Shown piece after piece: positions 18,004 through 26,369 of a stretch of 64,000 nucleotides of DNA. The DNA lies in NCBI RefSeq assembly GCF_028204155.1, contig NZ_JAQLOI010000001.1, positions 2,480,001 through 2,544,000 of the forward strand, written 5' to 3'. How positions within the stretch are numbered: the first letter of the stretch is position 1; each line of letters opens with the position of its first letter. This DNA is from Vibrio algarum. GTDB lineage: Bacteria > Pseudomonadota > Gammaproteobacteria > Enterobacterales > Vibrionaceae. The notes beneath the pieces were generated by a model. That model made no database searches. It was given only the letters and a program-made list of their open reading frames with translations, and was not told where the DNA came from. Made by a program: the position numbers and the translations under genes.

Positions 18004-18068
18004 TCGTAACACTCCTTCCCGTCATAGAATTGAAGCTGAATTTACTAAGTAGATAAGATGGGTGGACC

Positions 18069-18836
18069 ATGATTGATGCAAGAAACTGTTTAGCCGCTGT
18101 AGGGCTATTTGCGCTGTGTTCGGTAGGAGCACAAGCATCTTCTGAGAGCACAACAAGCCAACAAAAAACAACTCAGACTGTTACGATAAACTCGGTTGAC
18201 TTCAAGGTTGCCGATTACTATGAATTCTTTACCTGGGAAACACTGCCAAGTGACGTTCTTTATGAAAAAGAACCACTCCAAACCTTTATAAATACTAATG
18301 GAGATAAACATTATTACCACGTTGTTTACCTTCCTAACGGAAACCTGAACTGGTTTCAGGCAGCCAAATTAGCCGAAGAAGCCGGTGGTTACCTAGCCTC
18401 CATTACATCTGAAGCTGAAAATAGTTTTCTATTTAGCCTAATCGACGATCCTAAATACTTCTTCCAGTTCCCTAAACATGTCGAAGGCTCGGGCCGGGCT
18501 AACCACTATGAGATCATGATTGGACCTATGCTGGGTGGTTATCAACCCGAAGATGCTACCATCCCAGATGCAGACTGGCACTGGCTTAGTGGTGAAGAGT
18601 GGAGCTATACCAACTGGGCCCAAAACCTTGATGATGGTGTAATCGATAAAGATCCTCGCAATAATACCCAACCAAATGACTCCGGCAAAGAGAAAAGCCA
18701 GCGAATCCTTGGTTTCGGCGAGTTAAACCAACCTGTACCAACATGGGGCGATTACTCTGATGATGCTGGTACCTACGGCCGAAGAGGCCCTGGCCGATAT
18801 GGATTTATCATCGAATACAACAGCAAACCTGAATAA
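18069..18836 (+). CDS. Secreted C-type-lectin-like protein, paralogue 1
   Basis: 255 residues. Signal peptide (about 1-23). After a beta-rich N-terminal segment (VTINSVDFKVADYYEFFTW) comes a C-type lectin-like domain: GNLNWFQAAKLAEEAGGYLASI (helix-strand entry), IMIGPMLGGYQP, WHWLSGEEWSYTNWAQNLDDG and a final strand YGFIIEY. It lacks the usual disulfide cysteines. A QPND motif (ligand- or calcium-binding position in lectin folds) is present. It probably binds glycan or protein outside the cell; ligand unknown. It forms an operon with paralogue 2. Confidence 0.8.
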   Translation: MIDARNCLAAVGLFALCSVGAQASSESTTSQQKTTQTVTINSVDFKVADYYEFFTWETLPSDVLYEKEPLQTFINTNGDKHYYHVVYLPNGNLNWFQAAKLAEEAGGYLASITSEAENSFLFSLIDDPKYFFQFPKHVEGSGRANHYEIMIGPMLGGYQPEDATIPDADWHWLSGEEWSYTNWAQNLDDGVIDKDPRNNTQPNDSGKEKSQRILGFGELNQPVPTWGDYSDDAGTYGRRGPGRYGFIIEYNSKPE

Positions 18837-18908
18837 ACACGGAATATAACCACAGCGGGTTGTCACTATCAAGTATCAATAATTTTAATCCCGGAGAATT
18901 AAAGTGTT

Positions 18909-19682
18909 ATGAAACTACAAACTCCCCTGATTGCAGGAGCTATTGGTTTAGCTCTGTTTAGCACCGCTCAAGCTGATGAGCGAGTTAACCCTTTTAAATA
19001 CGATGGCCCGGATCAAACGGTCGTAATTAACTCTATCTCTTTCGTTGTGGAAGGCAATTACCAGTTTTTCACCTGGCAGACACTACCTGAAGATGTGAAG
19101 TATGAACGACAGCCTATCGTCAGCTTTACTAACCCTCAAGGGAATACTCACTATTACGAAGTGGTTTATCTGCCTTCTGGCAACCTAAACTGGTTTCAGT
19201 CAGCTAAGCTCGCTGAAGAGGCTGGCGGTTATCTAGCTAGCATCACCTCGGCCGAAGAGAACGCCTTTCTCTTTGAGTTGGTAAACGATGAAAAATACTT
19301 CTGGAAGTTTCCAAAGCATATTGAAGGTTCGCGAGAACCGGATCACTACGAAATCAAAATTGGCCCATTCCTTGGAGGTTATCAACCTGAAGGTTCAGAA
19401 GAGCCCCTCGGAGATTGGAGCTGGCTGTGTGGTGAAAAGTGGGAATACTCAAACTGGGCACAAGACCTTAACGATGGTGTTATTGACCAAGACCCTCGTG
19501 ATGGTACTCAACCTAATGATTCTGGCTGGGGACAACGGGTCATGGGCTTTGGCGAGATGAACAAACCAGTACCAACCTGGGGCGACTATATGGATGGTGT
19601 GGGTAACTATGGTGTTGATAAATCGCCTGGGAAATCCTACGGTTTTATTATTGAATACAACAATAACCCTGAGAAATCGTAG
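18909..19682 (+). CDS. Secreted C-type-lectin-like protein, paralogue 2
   Basis: 257 residues, signal peptide about 1-22 (ending STAQA). Same architecture as paralogue 1, with GNLNWFQSAKLAEEAGGYLASI, IGPFLGGYQPEG, WSWLCGEKWEYSNWAQDLNDG and QPNDSG. It is closer to paralogue 3 in the middle (EENAFLFELVNDEKYFW). No box of its own is seen in the 72-base gap, so it is probably co-transcribed with paralogue 1. Confidence 0.8.
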   Translation: MKLQTPLIAGAIGLALFSTAQADERVNPFKYDGPDQTVVINSISFVVEGNYQFFTWQTLPEDVKYERQPIVSFTNPQGNTHYYEVVYLPSGNLNWFQSAKLAEEAGGYLASITSAEENAFLFELVNDEKYFWKFPKHIEGSREPDHYEIKIGPFLGGYQPEGSEEPLGDWSWLCGEKWEYSNWAQDLNDGVIDQDPRDGTQPNDSGWGQRVMGFGEMNKPVPTWGDYMDGVGNYGVDKSPGKSYGFIIEYNNNPEKS

Positions 19683-19741
19683 CTGAACTCTGTCTCAACT
19701 TGTTTTTCATTCATATCAAAACTAACGAGATTTAAATATAT

Positions 19742-19779
19742 GAGAATGGGTTGTCATTTTGACAGCCCATTCTCTTTTC
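19742..19779. terminator. Bidirectional terminator
   Basis: A 15-pair stem with one G-U pair (GAGAATGGGTTGTCA / TGACAGCCCATTCTC), loop TTT, followed by TTTTC. It lies between convergent paralogue 2 and doxX-like genes and can serve both. Confidence 0.8.
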
Positions 19780-19886
19780 GAACTGTACTTGCTTGAACAT
19801 CGATAAGCCATAATACGAAACTGGCGGCTCCCACAATCAACATACACCAGACGATGACCGGCTTACCTATTAACTCTAATGCGTTA

Positions 19887-20336
19887 CTATTGTTCAGAAA
19901 TAGCGGTTCTTTTCTTATAAAAAAGGTTGTCGAGCGAATACTTCCCAGCTCCATTGACGATAAAAAACAGGAACACAGACATCATGGCCAGTTGATATTC
20001 ATACCCACCTTTAACGATATTGTAGCCTTTAGGAAGACCGAGATAGATAAATGCGTAAATCATGCATATTGATAACGAGATGGCGCCAAAGCGGGTAAAG
20101 CATCCCAAGAACAAGGCAAGGCCCCCCAGCATCTCACTTAAACCGGCGAGAACGACCATAAAGCCGGCAGGCTCAATACCTATTTTGGTAAACATCGCCG
20201 TATACTGTTCTATCCCGGTTAGTTTCCCGTAGCCGTGATACATCATGGCAAAACTAACAACAACCCTGATAACCAACTCTGTCAGCCCTAGATTGCTTGG
20301 TTTAAGAACGTGATTTAACAACTGATCGATTTTCAT
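19887..20336 (-). CDS. DoxX-family membrane protein
   Basis: 149 residues with four membrane segments (ELVIRVVVSFAMMYHGYGKL, MVVLAGLSEMLGGLALFLGC, AISLSICMIYAFIYLG, QLAMMSVFLFFIVNG), the DoxX pattern. ATG at 20336 has GGAG eight bases upstream, so a longer frame is not needed. Function of the family is not firmly known (redox or quinone-linked roles proposed). It follows paralogue 3 on the same strand, so probably one operon. Confidence 0.85.
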   Translation of the reverse strand: MKIDQLLNHVLKPSNLGLTELVIRVVVSFAMMYHGYGKLTGIEQYTAMFTKIGIEPAGFMVVLAGLSEMLGGLALFLGCFTRFGAISLSICMIYAFIYLGLPKGYNIVKGGYEYQLAMMSVFLFFIVNGAGKYSLDNLFYKKRTAISEQ

Positions 20337-20449
20337 GATTTTCTCCTTAACTGAATGAATAATTATCGAATTTATAGACATAGGCATGAAAAAGTGTACT
20401 CTTGTCGACACAAAAATGGGCGCTCTAAGAGCACCCATGCACGACATTA

Positions 20450-21226
20450 TTATTTAGGCATGGACTCGAATTCCATGATGAATGCATAAGAGCGGCCTGG
20501 TAGTCTGTCACGACCATAGGTGCCAACATCGTCCATATAGTCACCCCAGGTCGGTACTGGCAGGTTCATTTCGCCAAAGCCCATCACCCGCTGCCCGTTA
20601 CCAGAGTCGTTAGGCTGGTCATTAGGACGCGGATCTTTATCGATTACACCATCATCAAGGTTCTGAGCCCAGTTTCTGTAGTTCCACGCCTCTCCACTAA
20701 GCCAGTTCCATCCACCCGTAGGCTCTTCCGCCCCTTCAGGCTGGTAACCGCCAAGAAAAGGACCGATAGTGATTTCATAGTGGTTGTGTCTGCTCTGACC
20801 TTCAACATACTTAGGGAATCTCCAGAAGTATTTTTCATCATTCACCAACTCGAAGAGAAAGGCATTCTCTTCTGCTGATGAAATCGACGCCAGGTAGCCA
20901 CCCGCGTCATCAGCCAGGTATGCTGCCTGGAACCAGTTCAGGTTGCCATCCGGAAGCTGTACAACCTGATAATAATGCGTATCACCATTGGTATTGGTAA
21001 AGGTCTGGATAGGCAGTTTGTTGTAATTAAACTCAGTCGGGGCATCACGCCAGCCAAAGAACTGGTAACTGTCTGACACGCTAAAGGTTACGCCATTTAT
21101 GACGACTTCCTTCGTGGCAGTACTCATACCCTCTTCCTCTGGTGGTGCTATATCATTGTGTGAGCAACCAGCGGTCAATGCTATGCCAATAGCAGCTAAG
21201 GCAAGATAAGTTTTTGATTTTTTCAT
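20450..21226 (-). CDS. C-type-lectin-like lipoprotein, paralogue 3
   Basis: 258 residues. Lipobox LTAGC (Cys at about 21) marks it as a lipoprotein, unlike the two soluble paralogues. The lectin-like domain is the same: GNLNWFQAAYLADDAGGYLASI, IGPFLGGYQPEG, WNWLSGEAWNYRNWAQNLDDG, QPNDSG. It may be the anchored version of the secreted proteins. ATG at 21226 follows AGGA; an upstream TTG is not needed. Confidence 0.82.
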   Translation of the reverse strand: MKKSKTYLALAAIGIALTAGCSHNDIAPPEEEGMSTATKEVVINGVTFSVSDSYQFFGWRDAPTEFNYNKLPIQTFTNTNGDTHYYQVVQLPDGNLNWFQAAYLADDAGGYLASISSAEENAFLFELVNDEKYFWRFPKYVEGQSRHNHYEITIGPFLGGYQPEGAEEPTGGWNWLSGEAWNYRNWAQNLDDGVIDKDPRPNDQPNDSGNGQRVMGFGEMNLPVPTWGDYMDDVGTYGRDRLPGRSYAFIMEFESMPK

Positions 21227-21342
21227 CGTCAATATCCTAATTGAGTAAAACGTACCGGCGAATAATGTTCACCGTGAGACAACAATTAGAATCTTACCCA
21301 TCTTCACTTCGCCACTAGTTTATATTCGGTGTAGAAAGCCCA

Positions 21343-21358
21343 TTTTTACTTAAATTTA
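21343..21358 (-). promoter_or_regulatory. Possible weak regulon box for the lipoprotein operon
   Basis: Reads TAAATTTAAGTAAAAA on the minus strand, similar to box 4, with TATAAA 18 bases downstream. The distance to the start (about 117) is longer than for boxes 1-4, so support is weak. Confidence 0.3.
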
Positions 21359-21375
21359 CACAGTTCAACATTGGG

Positions 21376-21391
21376 TAAACCAAAACTAAAC
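21376..21391 (+). promoter_or_regulatory. Regulon box 3
   Basis: TAAACCAAAACTAAAC, -10-like TAACCT 21 bases downstream, ATG at 21456 64 bases downstream. Same spacing as boxes 1 and 2. Confidence 0.6.
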
Positions 21392-21455
21392 CATTTGAAC
21401 TTTTACTCGCGGTAACCTTACTGTGCGTTTTGTTATATGCGTCAGGAGGCCACAT

Positions 21456-21965
21456 ATGAAACTCAAAGCTTCGGTAGGTGCAACAATAAGGGAAAGGTCC
21501 ATGGTATTAAAAACCATTTTCCGCGTGTGCATTGCACTGACAATCTCATTCATGCTCGCAATTGTCTGTATTGTATTTACTCCTAAAGTTTTTACCTCCT
21601 CGCTTGAAACCACCTTGGTGCTTCTACCAAAAAATCAGTTCCTTGAGTACAACATTCTTACAAAAAGTGAATTACTCACGGAATATCAACTTACAGAAGT
21701 CCATGAAAGTGATGAGTCGAACTTTAAGCAACTGAGAAAAGAACTGCCTAATAGCCGGGATGACAGCGTATTTTTCGCCCGTATGTTTGTAATGCAGGAT
21801 TATCCCCTGCGTTGCCAATATACATTGGTTGGAATGCACAGAACGCTTGATGTTGCATGGCAAGTAACCGGCTTACGTTGTGGTAGCAGAAAGAGCTGCA
21901 AAGAAGCACTCGAACTTCAGATATGTAGAGATAAGAAGGAGCCGCAACATGAACGCCATCATTAA
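21456..21965 (+). CDS. Unknown protein with N-terminal membrane anchor
   Basis: 169 residues; one membrane segment (about 19-40, FRVCIALTISFMLAIVCIVF), then an extracytoplasmic domain with three late cysteines. AGGAGG six bases upstream of the ATG fixes the start. The last 17 bases overlap the next gene. No family recognised. Shares the regulon box with the sulfatase and lectin-like genes, so probably acts in the same process. Confidence 0.6.
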   Translation: MKLKASVGATIRERSMVLKTIFRVCIALTISFMLAIVCIVFTPKVFTSSLETTLVLLPKNQFLEYNILTKSELLTEYQLTEVHESDESNFKQLRKELPNSRDDSVFFARMFVMQDYPLRCQYTLVGMHRTLDVAWQVTGLRCGSRKSCKEALELQICRDKKEPQHERHH

Positions 21966-22506
21966 AGTTGTCGTGTGGGTCGTCATCGTGGTAATCGCCA
22001 TTGTCGGTATTCGGTGGCTCAATAACACCTACACCCTATCTGAAATGCAGGAAGCCATCACGAATAATCAGTTGTATGTACTAACCGGATATGCCGCTCT
22101 GATTTCAGTCAGAGGTGTATTATTTATCCCAACTATGCCTTTAATTATGGTTATGGCGAGTGTCGTTGAATCCTGGCTATTCTTTAGCGTGACTTTAACC
22201 GCTTCCTGCTGCTCTGCTTACGTTGTATGCCTGGCGGTAGACTATCTGGATATGCAAAATAAACTGAATGTTCTTCCTGACACATCAGTAAAACGAGCTC
22301 AAAACTGGGTTAATTCGATGGGCGTGGCCGCTGTAGCTGGTTGGGCATTTTTCCCGCTGGTATTTACGGAGATTATTGTCTATCTCGCTCGCCTGTCAGG
22401 ATTAACAAAGAAGCAGCTTATTGCGTCCGTAGCTATCGGTGAAGGGCTTCTGATTGGTTTGCTGACCTCTTTAACAGAATGGGTAAGTGGGCTGGTTCAA
22501 TATTAA
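21949..22506 (+). CDS. VTT/DedA-like membrane protein
   Basis: 185 residues, about five membrane segments. The central region (YAALISVRGVLFIPTMPLIMVMAS ... AGWAFFPLVFTEIIVYLARLSGLTKKQLIASVAIGE) resembles the VTT (DedA/TVP38) fold. AAGGAG seven bases upstream of the ATG defines the start inside the previous gene, so they are coupled. The family is linked to lipid scrambling, but the match here is by pattern. Confidence 0.6.
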   Translation: MNAIIKVVVWVVIVVIAIVGIRWLNNTYTLSEMQEAITNNQLYVLTGYAALISVRGVLFIPTMPLIMVMASVVESWLFFSVTLTASCCSAYVVCLAVDYLDMQNKLNVLPDTSVKRAQNWVNSMGVAAVAGWAFFPLVFTEIIVYLARLSGLTKKQLIASVAIGEGLLIGLLTSLTEWVSGLVQY

Positions 22507-22561
22507 CCTTATAAACAAGCTTCACCGGTTGAGCAAATGTGCAGAAAATAAGTACAAAATG

Positions 22562-22577
22562 TAAATCAAAGTAAAAC
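22562..22577 (+). promoter_or_regulatory. Regulon box 4
   Basis: TAAATCAAAGTAAAAC, a looser version of boxes 1-3, with TAGATA 22 bases downstream and the start codon 63-66 bases downstream. Confidence 0.45.
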
Positions 22578-22643
22578 TGCTAAAAATACACTTCCCACAT
22601 AGATAATATAACCTCACATATTGCATGGTTTTAGGGGGCAATG

Positions 22644-23024
22644 ATGCTTAATAAACTCACGGATAAATCCTGGCTCAGTCCTTTTTTGGCGGTTACCTAT
22701 CTTGCTGTCTCTGTCACTGGTGTTTGCCTGCTATTTCATATCGACTTTTATGGAATTCGACCTATTCATGATTGGGGTGGACTCGCGTTTGTTATTGCCG
22801 GTGTACTGCACTCAATCGTCAACTGGAGAAAATTCACATCATATTTTACCAGAAGCATAGAAAGACAAAAGGCCATTTGGGGAGCCGGTGTTGCCACAGC
22901 GTTAGTAGCTGTCCTGCTCGTATCAATGGGATCGGGAAAAGATGGTCACAGACACCGCGATCACCATGAACGTGTTCATGCCAGTGTGAAAGCAGACGTC
23001 AGTAGTTATGCAAATTTAGAGTGA
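22644..23024 (+). CDS. DUF4405-like membrane protein
   Basis: 126 residues. Three membrane segments and the histidine-containing IHDWGGLAFVIAGVLHSIVNWRKF typical of DUF4405, a cytochrome-b-like group that may bind heme. A histidine-rich tail (HRHRDHHERVH) follows. Start at the second of two adjacent ATGs, five bases after AGGGGG. Confidence 0.75.
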   Translation: MLNKLTDKSWLSPFLAVTYLAVSVTGVCLLFHIDFYGIRPIHDWGGLAFVIAGVLHSIVNWRKFTSYFTRSIERQKAIWGAGVATALVAVLLVSMGSGKDGHRHRDHHERVHASVKADVSSYANLE

Positions 23025-23053
23025 ACTAAATTTGACTGCTATGCTCATATCTG

Positions 23054-23139
23054 GCCATTTCTGTTCACAGACGGCATCTTATCAAGCGGCGCCGTTCTTC
23101 GTTTTGCAGTAGCAGAAGCTCTCTGAAGGGTAGATTTCA
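23054..23139 (-). repeat. About 105-bp repeat, copy 3 (inverted, diverged)
   Basis: On the minus strand it reads GAAATCTACCCTTCAGAGAG, then AAGAACGGCGCCGCTTGATA and GATGCCG, matching copies 1 and 2 in order. It bounds the sulfatase/lectin cluster on the right, in inverted orientation. Confidence 0.6.
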
Positions 23140-23463
23140 CTTAATATACACGTAACAATTTGGCTTTATAGCTTCACGTAACCTTGCATGATTATGCGAG
23201 CATGGCTCTGGGCTAGAAATGTTTAAAAGTGCCAGTTTTTGGGAGTTTTCGTGCATTGCTCGTTTGCTCTCTGCGATGCGGGAAAAGTCAAAAAAGTTAG
23301 TGACGAAATTTATCGGTCAAAAATCTCACCGAATTATAAAGGGGCAAAAGTGCTTTAGCCTACCTGCATCGCTATTACTGAACTAGCCAATAAATGACCA
23401 AACTATATTGTCCGCCGACAGCAGACCTCACTAGTTATCACACTAATTATATGAGAGAAAGAA
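23140..23463. other. Intergenic, no gene seen
   Basis: No supportable frame. It marks the transition from the lectin/sulfatase cluster to the satellite element; no clear copy of the tRNA-Ser 3' end could be found here. Confidence 0.4.
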
Positions 23464-23687
23464 TGTCCTAAGTTAAACTTTATAAATACAAAATTTTAAT
23501 TAAAAGTTATTAAGCAGGCTATGACGGTGTAGAAATTGAGCACATAATGAAGGCAGAGCAATGTACTCAACTTCAGCAGCAAAAAGAACTGAAAACTTAG
23601 GACAGTTAGGGCATGAAGCCTAACATAATGAAATAATTATTATTATTTATGTCCTAAGTTAGAAATTTCTATTTTTAACTTAGGACA
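23464..23687. repeat. Iteron cluster A, downstream of helicase gene
   Basis: TGTCCTAAGTT occurs four times: plus strand at 23464 and 23650, minus strand at 23593 and 23677. The last two form an inverted pair that ends seven bases from the helicase stop. With cluster B this resembles the paired ori/crr arrangement of P4, whose primase-helicase binds repeats at both sites. Confidence 0.6.
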
Positions 23688-23693
23688 CTTCGG

Positions 23694-25469
23694 TCACGAA
23701 CAACTATAGTATTGGTTAAACAGAGTAGTCATTTCTTTTAAAGGTGGAGTTTGGTAACTGTTTAATCGTGGTCCAACACCTGCAACAGTTACCTTCCCTC
23801 CGTCCACAACATTAACGACTTTTTTAAGAAACAACCCTAACTTTTGTTTGTTGCAACGGTCGTAACTTTTAACCCCCATTTTTTCACAGTAGCTAATGTA
23901 ATTGTCGAAAAATTCACTTTTTGGAATTTTTCGCTCATTCTCAAGATCGAAAAACTGCCTTGTTCCATCAAAACAACCATCATCCAGAACTCCCATCAAC
24001 CAAGTCGCTTCACTAGGTAAAGACTCTAATAATTGCTGTTGAGTTGCCTCTGTTTTAGGAGCTTTGTACAAATTATACGGACTAAGATCATAGTTCATCA
24101 AAAAATTGAAAAGTTGGCCATGGACTTCTGGTGAATCAACTAATTTATAAAGTTCATCAAAATACTCTTGATCTTGTTTTTTCTGCTCAGAAACCTCAAG
24201 AACAAAAAATCGTCTTTCATCTCTCGTTTGAGGCACTGCCCAATCGTTGTTTGTACACATTATGAAACGGTGATAGCTATCAAACTGAACTGCATCTTTT
24301 CCTTTTCCTTCAACGATAATAGTTTTTTCAGTTATTAAGGTCTTTAACTTTGCGGCATCTCTAGACGCTCCGCTCCAAAAGGATTCCTCAACCATTACAA
24401 ACAACTTGTTTGCTAATAAGCTATTGAATTTACCTAAAAAATGTTGGCTATCTTGAATTCTGACTGAATACTCTTTAAGTAGATGCTCTAGTAATACCGC
24501 TACTGTACTTTTCCCAGTACCTTTAGACTCAGATTTTAAAACTACGCAAACACCGGTTTTTTCGGCTGGTTTTTGAAATATATGTGCCATCCATGCAAGA
24601 AGATAATGAAAATACTCATCATTACCCTGGCATATAATATGTTTTAGGTGCCACATAATCGGTTCAAGTAAATTATCATTATCAATAGGTGACACCGAAA
24701 AACCTTCCCACAAATTCAAATATTTAGAACTAATTGGATTTGATGGGTCGAAGATCACACCATGAAAAGTAAGACGCTCATGAGATTTCATCCATACATC
24801 AAAGCAGTTCTTTGTCTCTAACTTATTTCCATTTGAATAGGAAAACAAAAGATTGTTATAAAAATTGCGTTTTTGATTTGGTGCAGAAAGTTCAAAATAA
24901 ACATTCTGTTTATGGTCTGATTTTTTCTCACAAACAAAAGTTTTACCACTATGCAATACAACTGAATGGCTTGAATTAAACTGTCTGACAATTTCTCGTT
25001 GATAATAATCAAATGGCTCCTCACCAGAAGATGTGCAGAGCTTAAGTAACACGTCATAGGTCAAAGCATTGCTATTCTCTGATACCAAGTGCAAATAATT
25101 ATCTTTTGTGAGATCAACGCTAAACTGTTTAATGGCTTCAACAACAAGAATAATATTCGGTTGCTGTTTTCTTCCTCTTAAGTCTTCAAGCCCGTCACAA
25201 AACTTTTCTGCGTCCCATTTTGAGAAGCCTGTATTTACTAATTCATCATGCACAGCATCAGCAATTTGTTTATTATTAGGTTGCCTATTGGGTTCAACAT
25301 ACAGCTCTTTAAATACGCTTAATATAAGTTTACTATTGTTATCTTCTATCGATTCAATATGTAACTTATCCACGTCCGCTAGCCCTATAGGCATTTCATG
25401 CAGTACTGCGTCAACTAAAGCTTTTACGTAACGATAAGTATCAGCCTCTTTAACTTTATTATTTTTCAT
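23694..25469 (-). CDS. Satellite replication helicase (DUF5906/SF3-like)
   Basis: 591 residues. The C-terminal half holds an SF3/D5-type ATPase: Walker A KSESKGTGKSTVAVLLEHLL (about 310-325), Walker B-like LFVMVEESF, and FIMCTNNDWAVP (sensor 1), then RDERRFFVLEVS. This matches the DUF5906 helicases of phages and satellites. The N-terminal half is not recognised and shows no zinc finger or clear primase motif. Probably unwinds the element's origin; flanked by iterons on both sides. Confidence 0.8.
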   Translation of the reverse strand: MKNNKVKEADTYRYVKALVDAVLHEMPIGLADVDKLHIESIEDNNSKLILSVFKELYVEPNRQPNNKQIADAVHDELVNTGFSKWDAEKFCDGLEDLRGRKQQPNIILVVEAIKQFSVDLTKDNYLHLVSENSNALTYDVLLKLCTSSGEEPFDYYQREIVRQFNSSHSVVLHSGKTFVCEKKSDHKQNVYFELSAPNQKRNFYNNLLFSYSNGNKLETKNCFDVWMKSHERLTFHGVIFDPSNPISSKYLNLWEGFSVSPIDNDNLLEPIMWHLKHIICQGNDEYFHYLLAWMAHIFQKPAEKTGVCVVLKSESKGTGKSTVAVLLEHLLKEYSVRIQDSQHFLGKFNSLLANKLFVMVEESFWSGASRDAAKLKTLITEKTIIVEGKGKDAVQFDSYHRFIMCTNNDWAVPQTRDERRFFVLEVSEQKKQDQEYFDELYKLVDSPEVHGQLFNFLMNYDLSPYNLYKAPKTEATQQQLLESLPSEATWLMGVLDDGCFDGTRQFFDLENERKIPKSEFFDNYISYCEKMGVKSYDRCNKQKLGLFLKKVVNVVDGGKVTVAGVGPRLNSYQTPPLKEMTTLFNQYYSCS

Positions 25470-25617
25470 ACTATTATTAACCTGAATCTATCGAGTAAGC
25501 TTAGAGGTCCGGCAAAGATATCTTTCTTACTCAGGTTATAAGGCTTTGAGATCTTCAAAGCCTTTTATTTTCTCTGATTTTTCAAACTCCAACTCCCATA
25601 ACAGTCGACATAATCAA

Positions 25618-25737
25618 GTCCTAAGTGTCCTAAGTGTCCTAAGTGTCCTAAGTGTCCTGATTAAACAAGTTTAAACAGTATTATTTAACTTATTGTATTT
25701 ATTATAATTTAATACAACTGTCCTGAGTGTCCTAAGT
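25618..25737. repeat. Iteron cluster B with AT-rich core, likely origin
   Basis: Four perfect tandem GTCCTAAGT units (25618-25653) plus GTCCTGATT, then about 57 bases of nearly pure A/T, then GTCCTGAGT-GTCCTAAGT (25720-25737). Iterons flanking an AT-rich stretch are typical of a replication origin. The unit matches cluster A. Confidence 0.65.
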
Positions 25738-25763
25738 TTTTACTACAATCAGCACTAATTTTC

Positions 25764-25988
25764 TTATTGACGGTGACTTAATTTTTTTTGACGCCACTCT
25801 TCACAATCCGATTGCAACCACCCTATAGAGTTCGCTCCTAATGAAATTGGCTTTGGAAAGTTTCCAGCGGAAATCCAGTTATATATGGTTTGGCGAGAAC
25901 GAGCACCTGTAAAACGTAGCACTTCTGGAAAGCGCAAAATTGGGTCGAAGCCGAATGATGGGTTGCTATTTACTTGATGTTGTTTCAT
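25764..25988 (-). CDS. AlpA-family transcriptional regulator
   Basis: 74 residues. Helix-turn-helix with LRFPEVLRFTGARSRQTIYNWI and the AlpA signature FPKPISLGANSIGWLQSDCEEW. AlpA-type proteins activate excision or satellite genes. It sits directly upstream of the likely origin and helicase gene. Confidence 0.9.
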   Translation of the reverse strand: MKQHQVNSNPSFGFDPILRFPEVLRFTGARSRQTIYNWISAGNFPKPISLGANSIGWLQSDCEEWRQKKLSHRQ

Positions 25989-26087
25989 GTGTTTCCCCTT
26001 GCCACTAATTGATTTGATTGGACAAGGAGAATGTAACTATTAATAGTACGAGATTGCTGAAACTTAATTATGTTTCATTGAAAGAAG

Positions 26088-26366
26088 TTATTTTTCATCT
26101 CCCCATTTTGAGTTTTTAATCCAATCGCCAATTGAACGATCACTAACTTCTGGCATTGGCAAAGATTTAGTTGCCATCATTGCATTAATTTTATCGTACA
26201 AAGCATAAGGATCTTTTAATGTCTCTGCTCCCAAATCAGGATGAGATGCAATTAATGCCTTTAACAAATCTTTGAGTTGCATAGACGGTTCACGAGGCTT
26301 TCTCTTAGGGAGTTCTTCCACAGGCGCAACATTACCTTGTGTGATCAATTTAAAAACTTCCATCAA
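26088..26366 (-). CDS. Satellite protein, unknown
   Basis: 92 residues, charged and helical, with a basic PKRKPREPS segment near residue 20. No family recognised. Starts four bases after the end of the preceding broken gene, so part of the int-proximal operon. Confidence 0.55.
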   Translation of the reverse strand: MMEVFKLITQGNVAPVEELPKRKPREPSMQLKDLLKALIASHPDLGAETLKDPYALYDKINAMMATKSLPMPEVSDRSIGDWIKNSKWGDEK

Positions 26367-26369
26367 GTC

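Noticed and set aside
19754..19954. Small membrane ORF downstream of doxX-like gene
   Set aside because: It overlaps the end of the doxX-like gene and its stop lies inside the bidirectional terminator; no good ribosome site.
18069..21226. Lectin-like paralogues as targets of a diversity-generating retroelement
   Set aside because: No reverse transcriptase or template repeat is in the window, and differences between paralogues are spread over the whole protein.
25618..25662. Tandem GTCCTAAGT units as a CRISPR array
   Set aside because: Units of nine bases are directly adjacent without spacers, and no cas genes are present.
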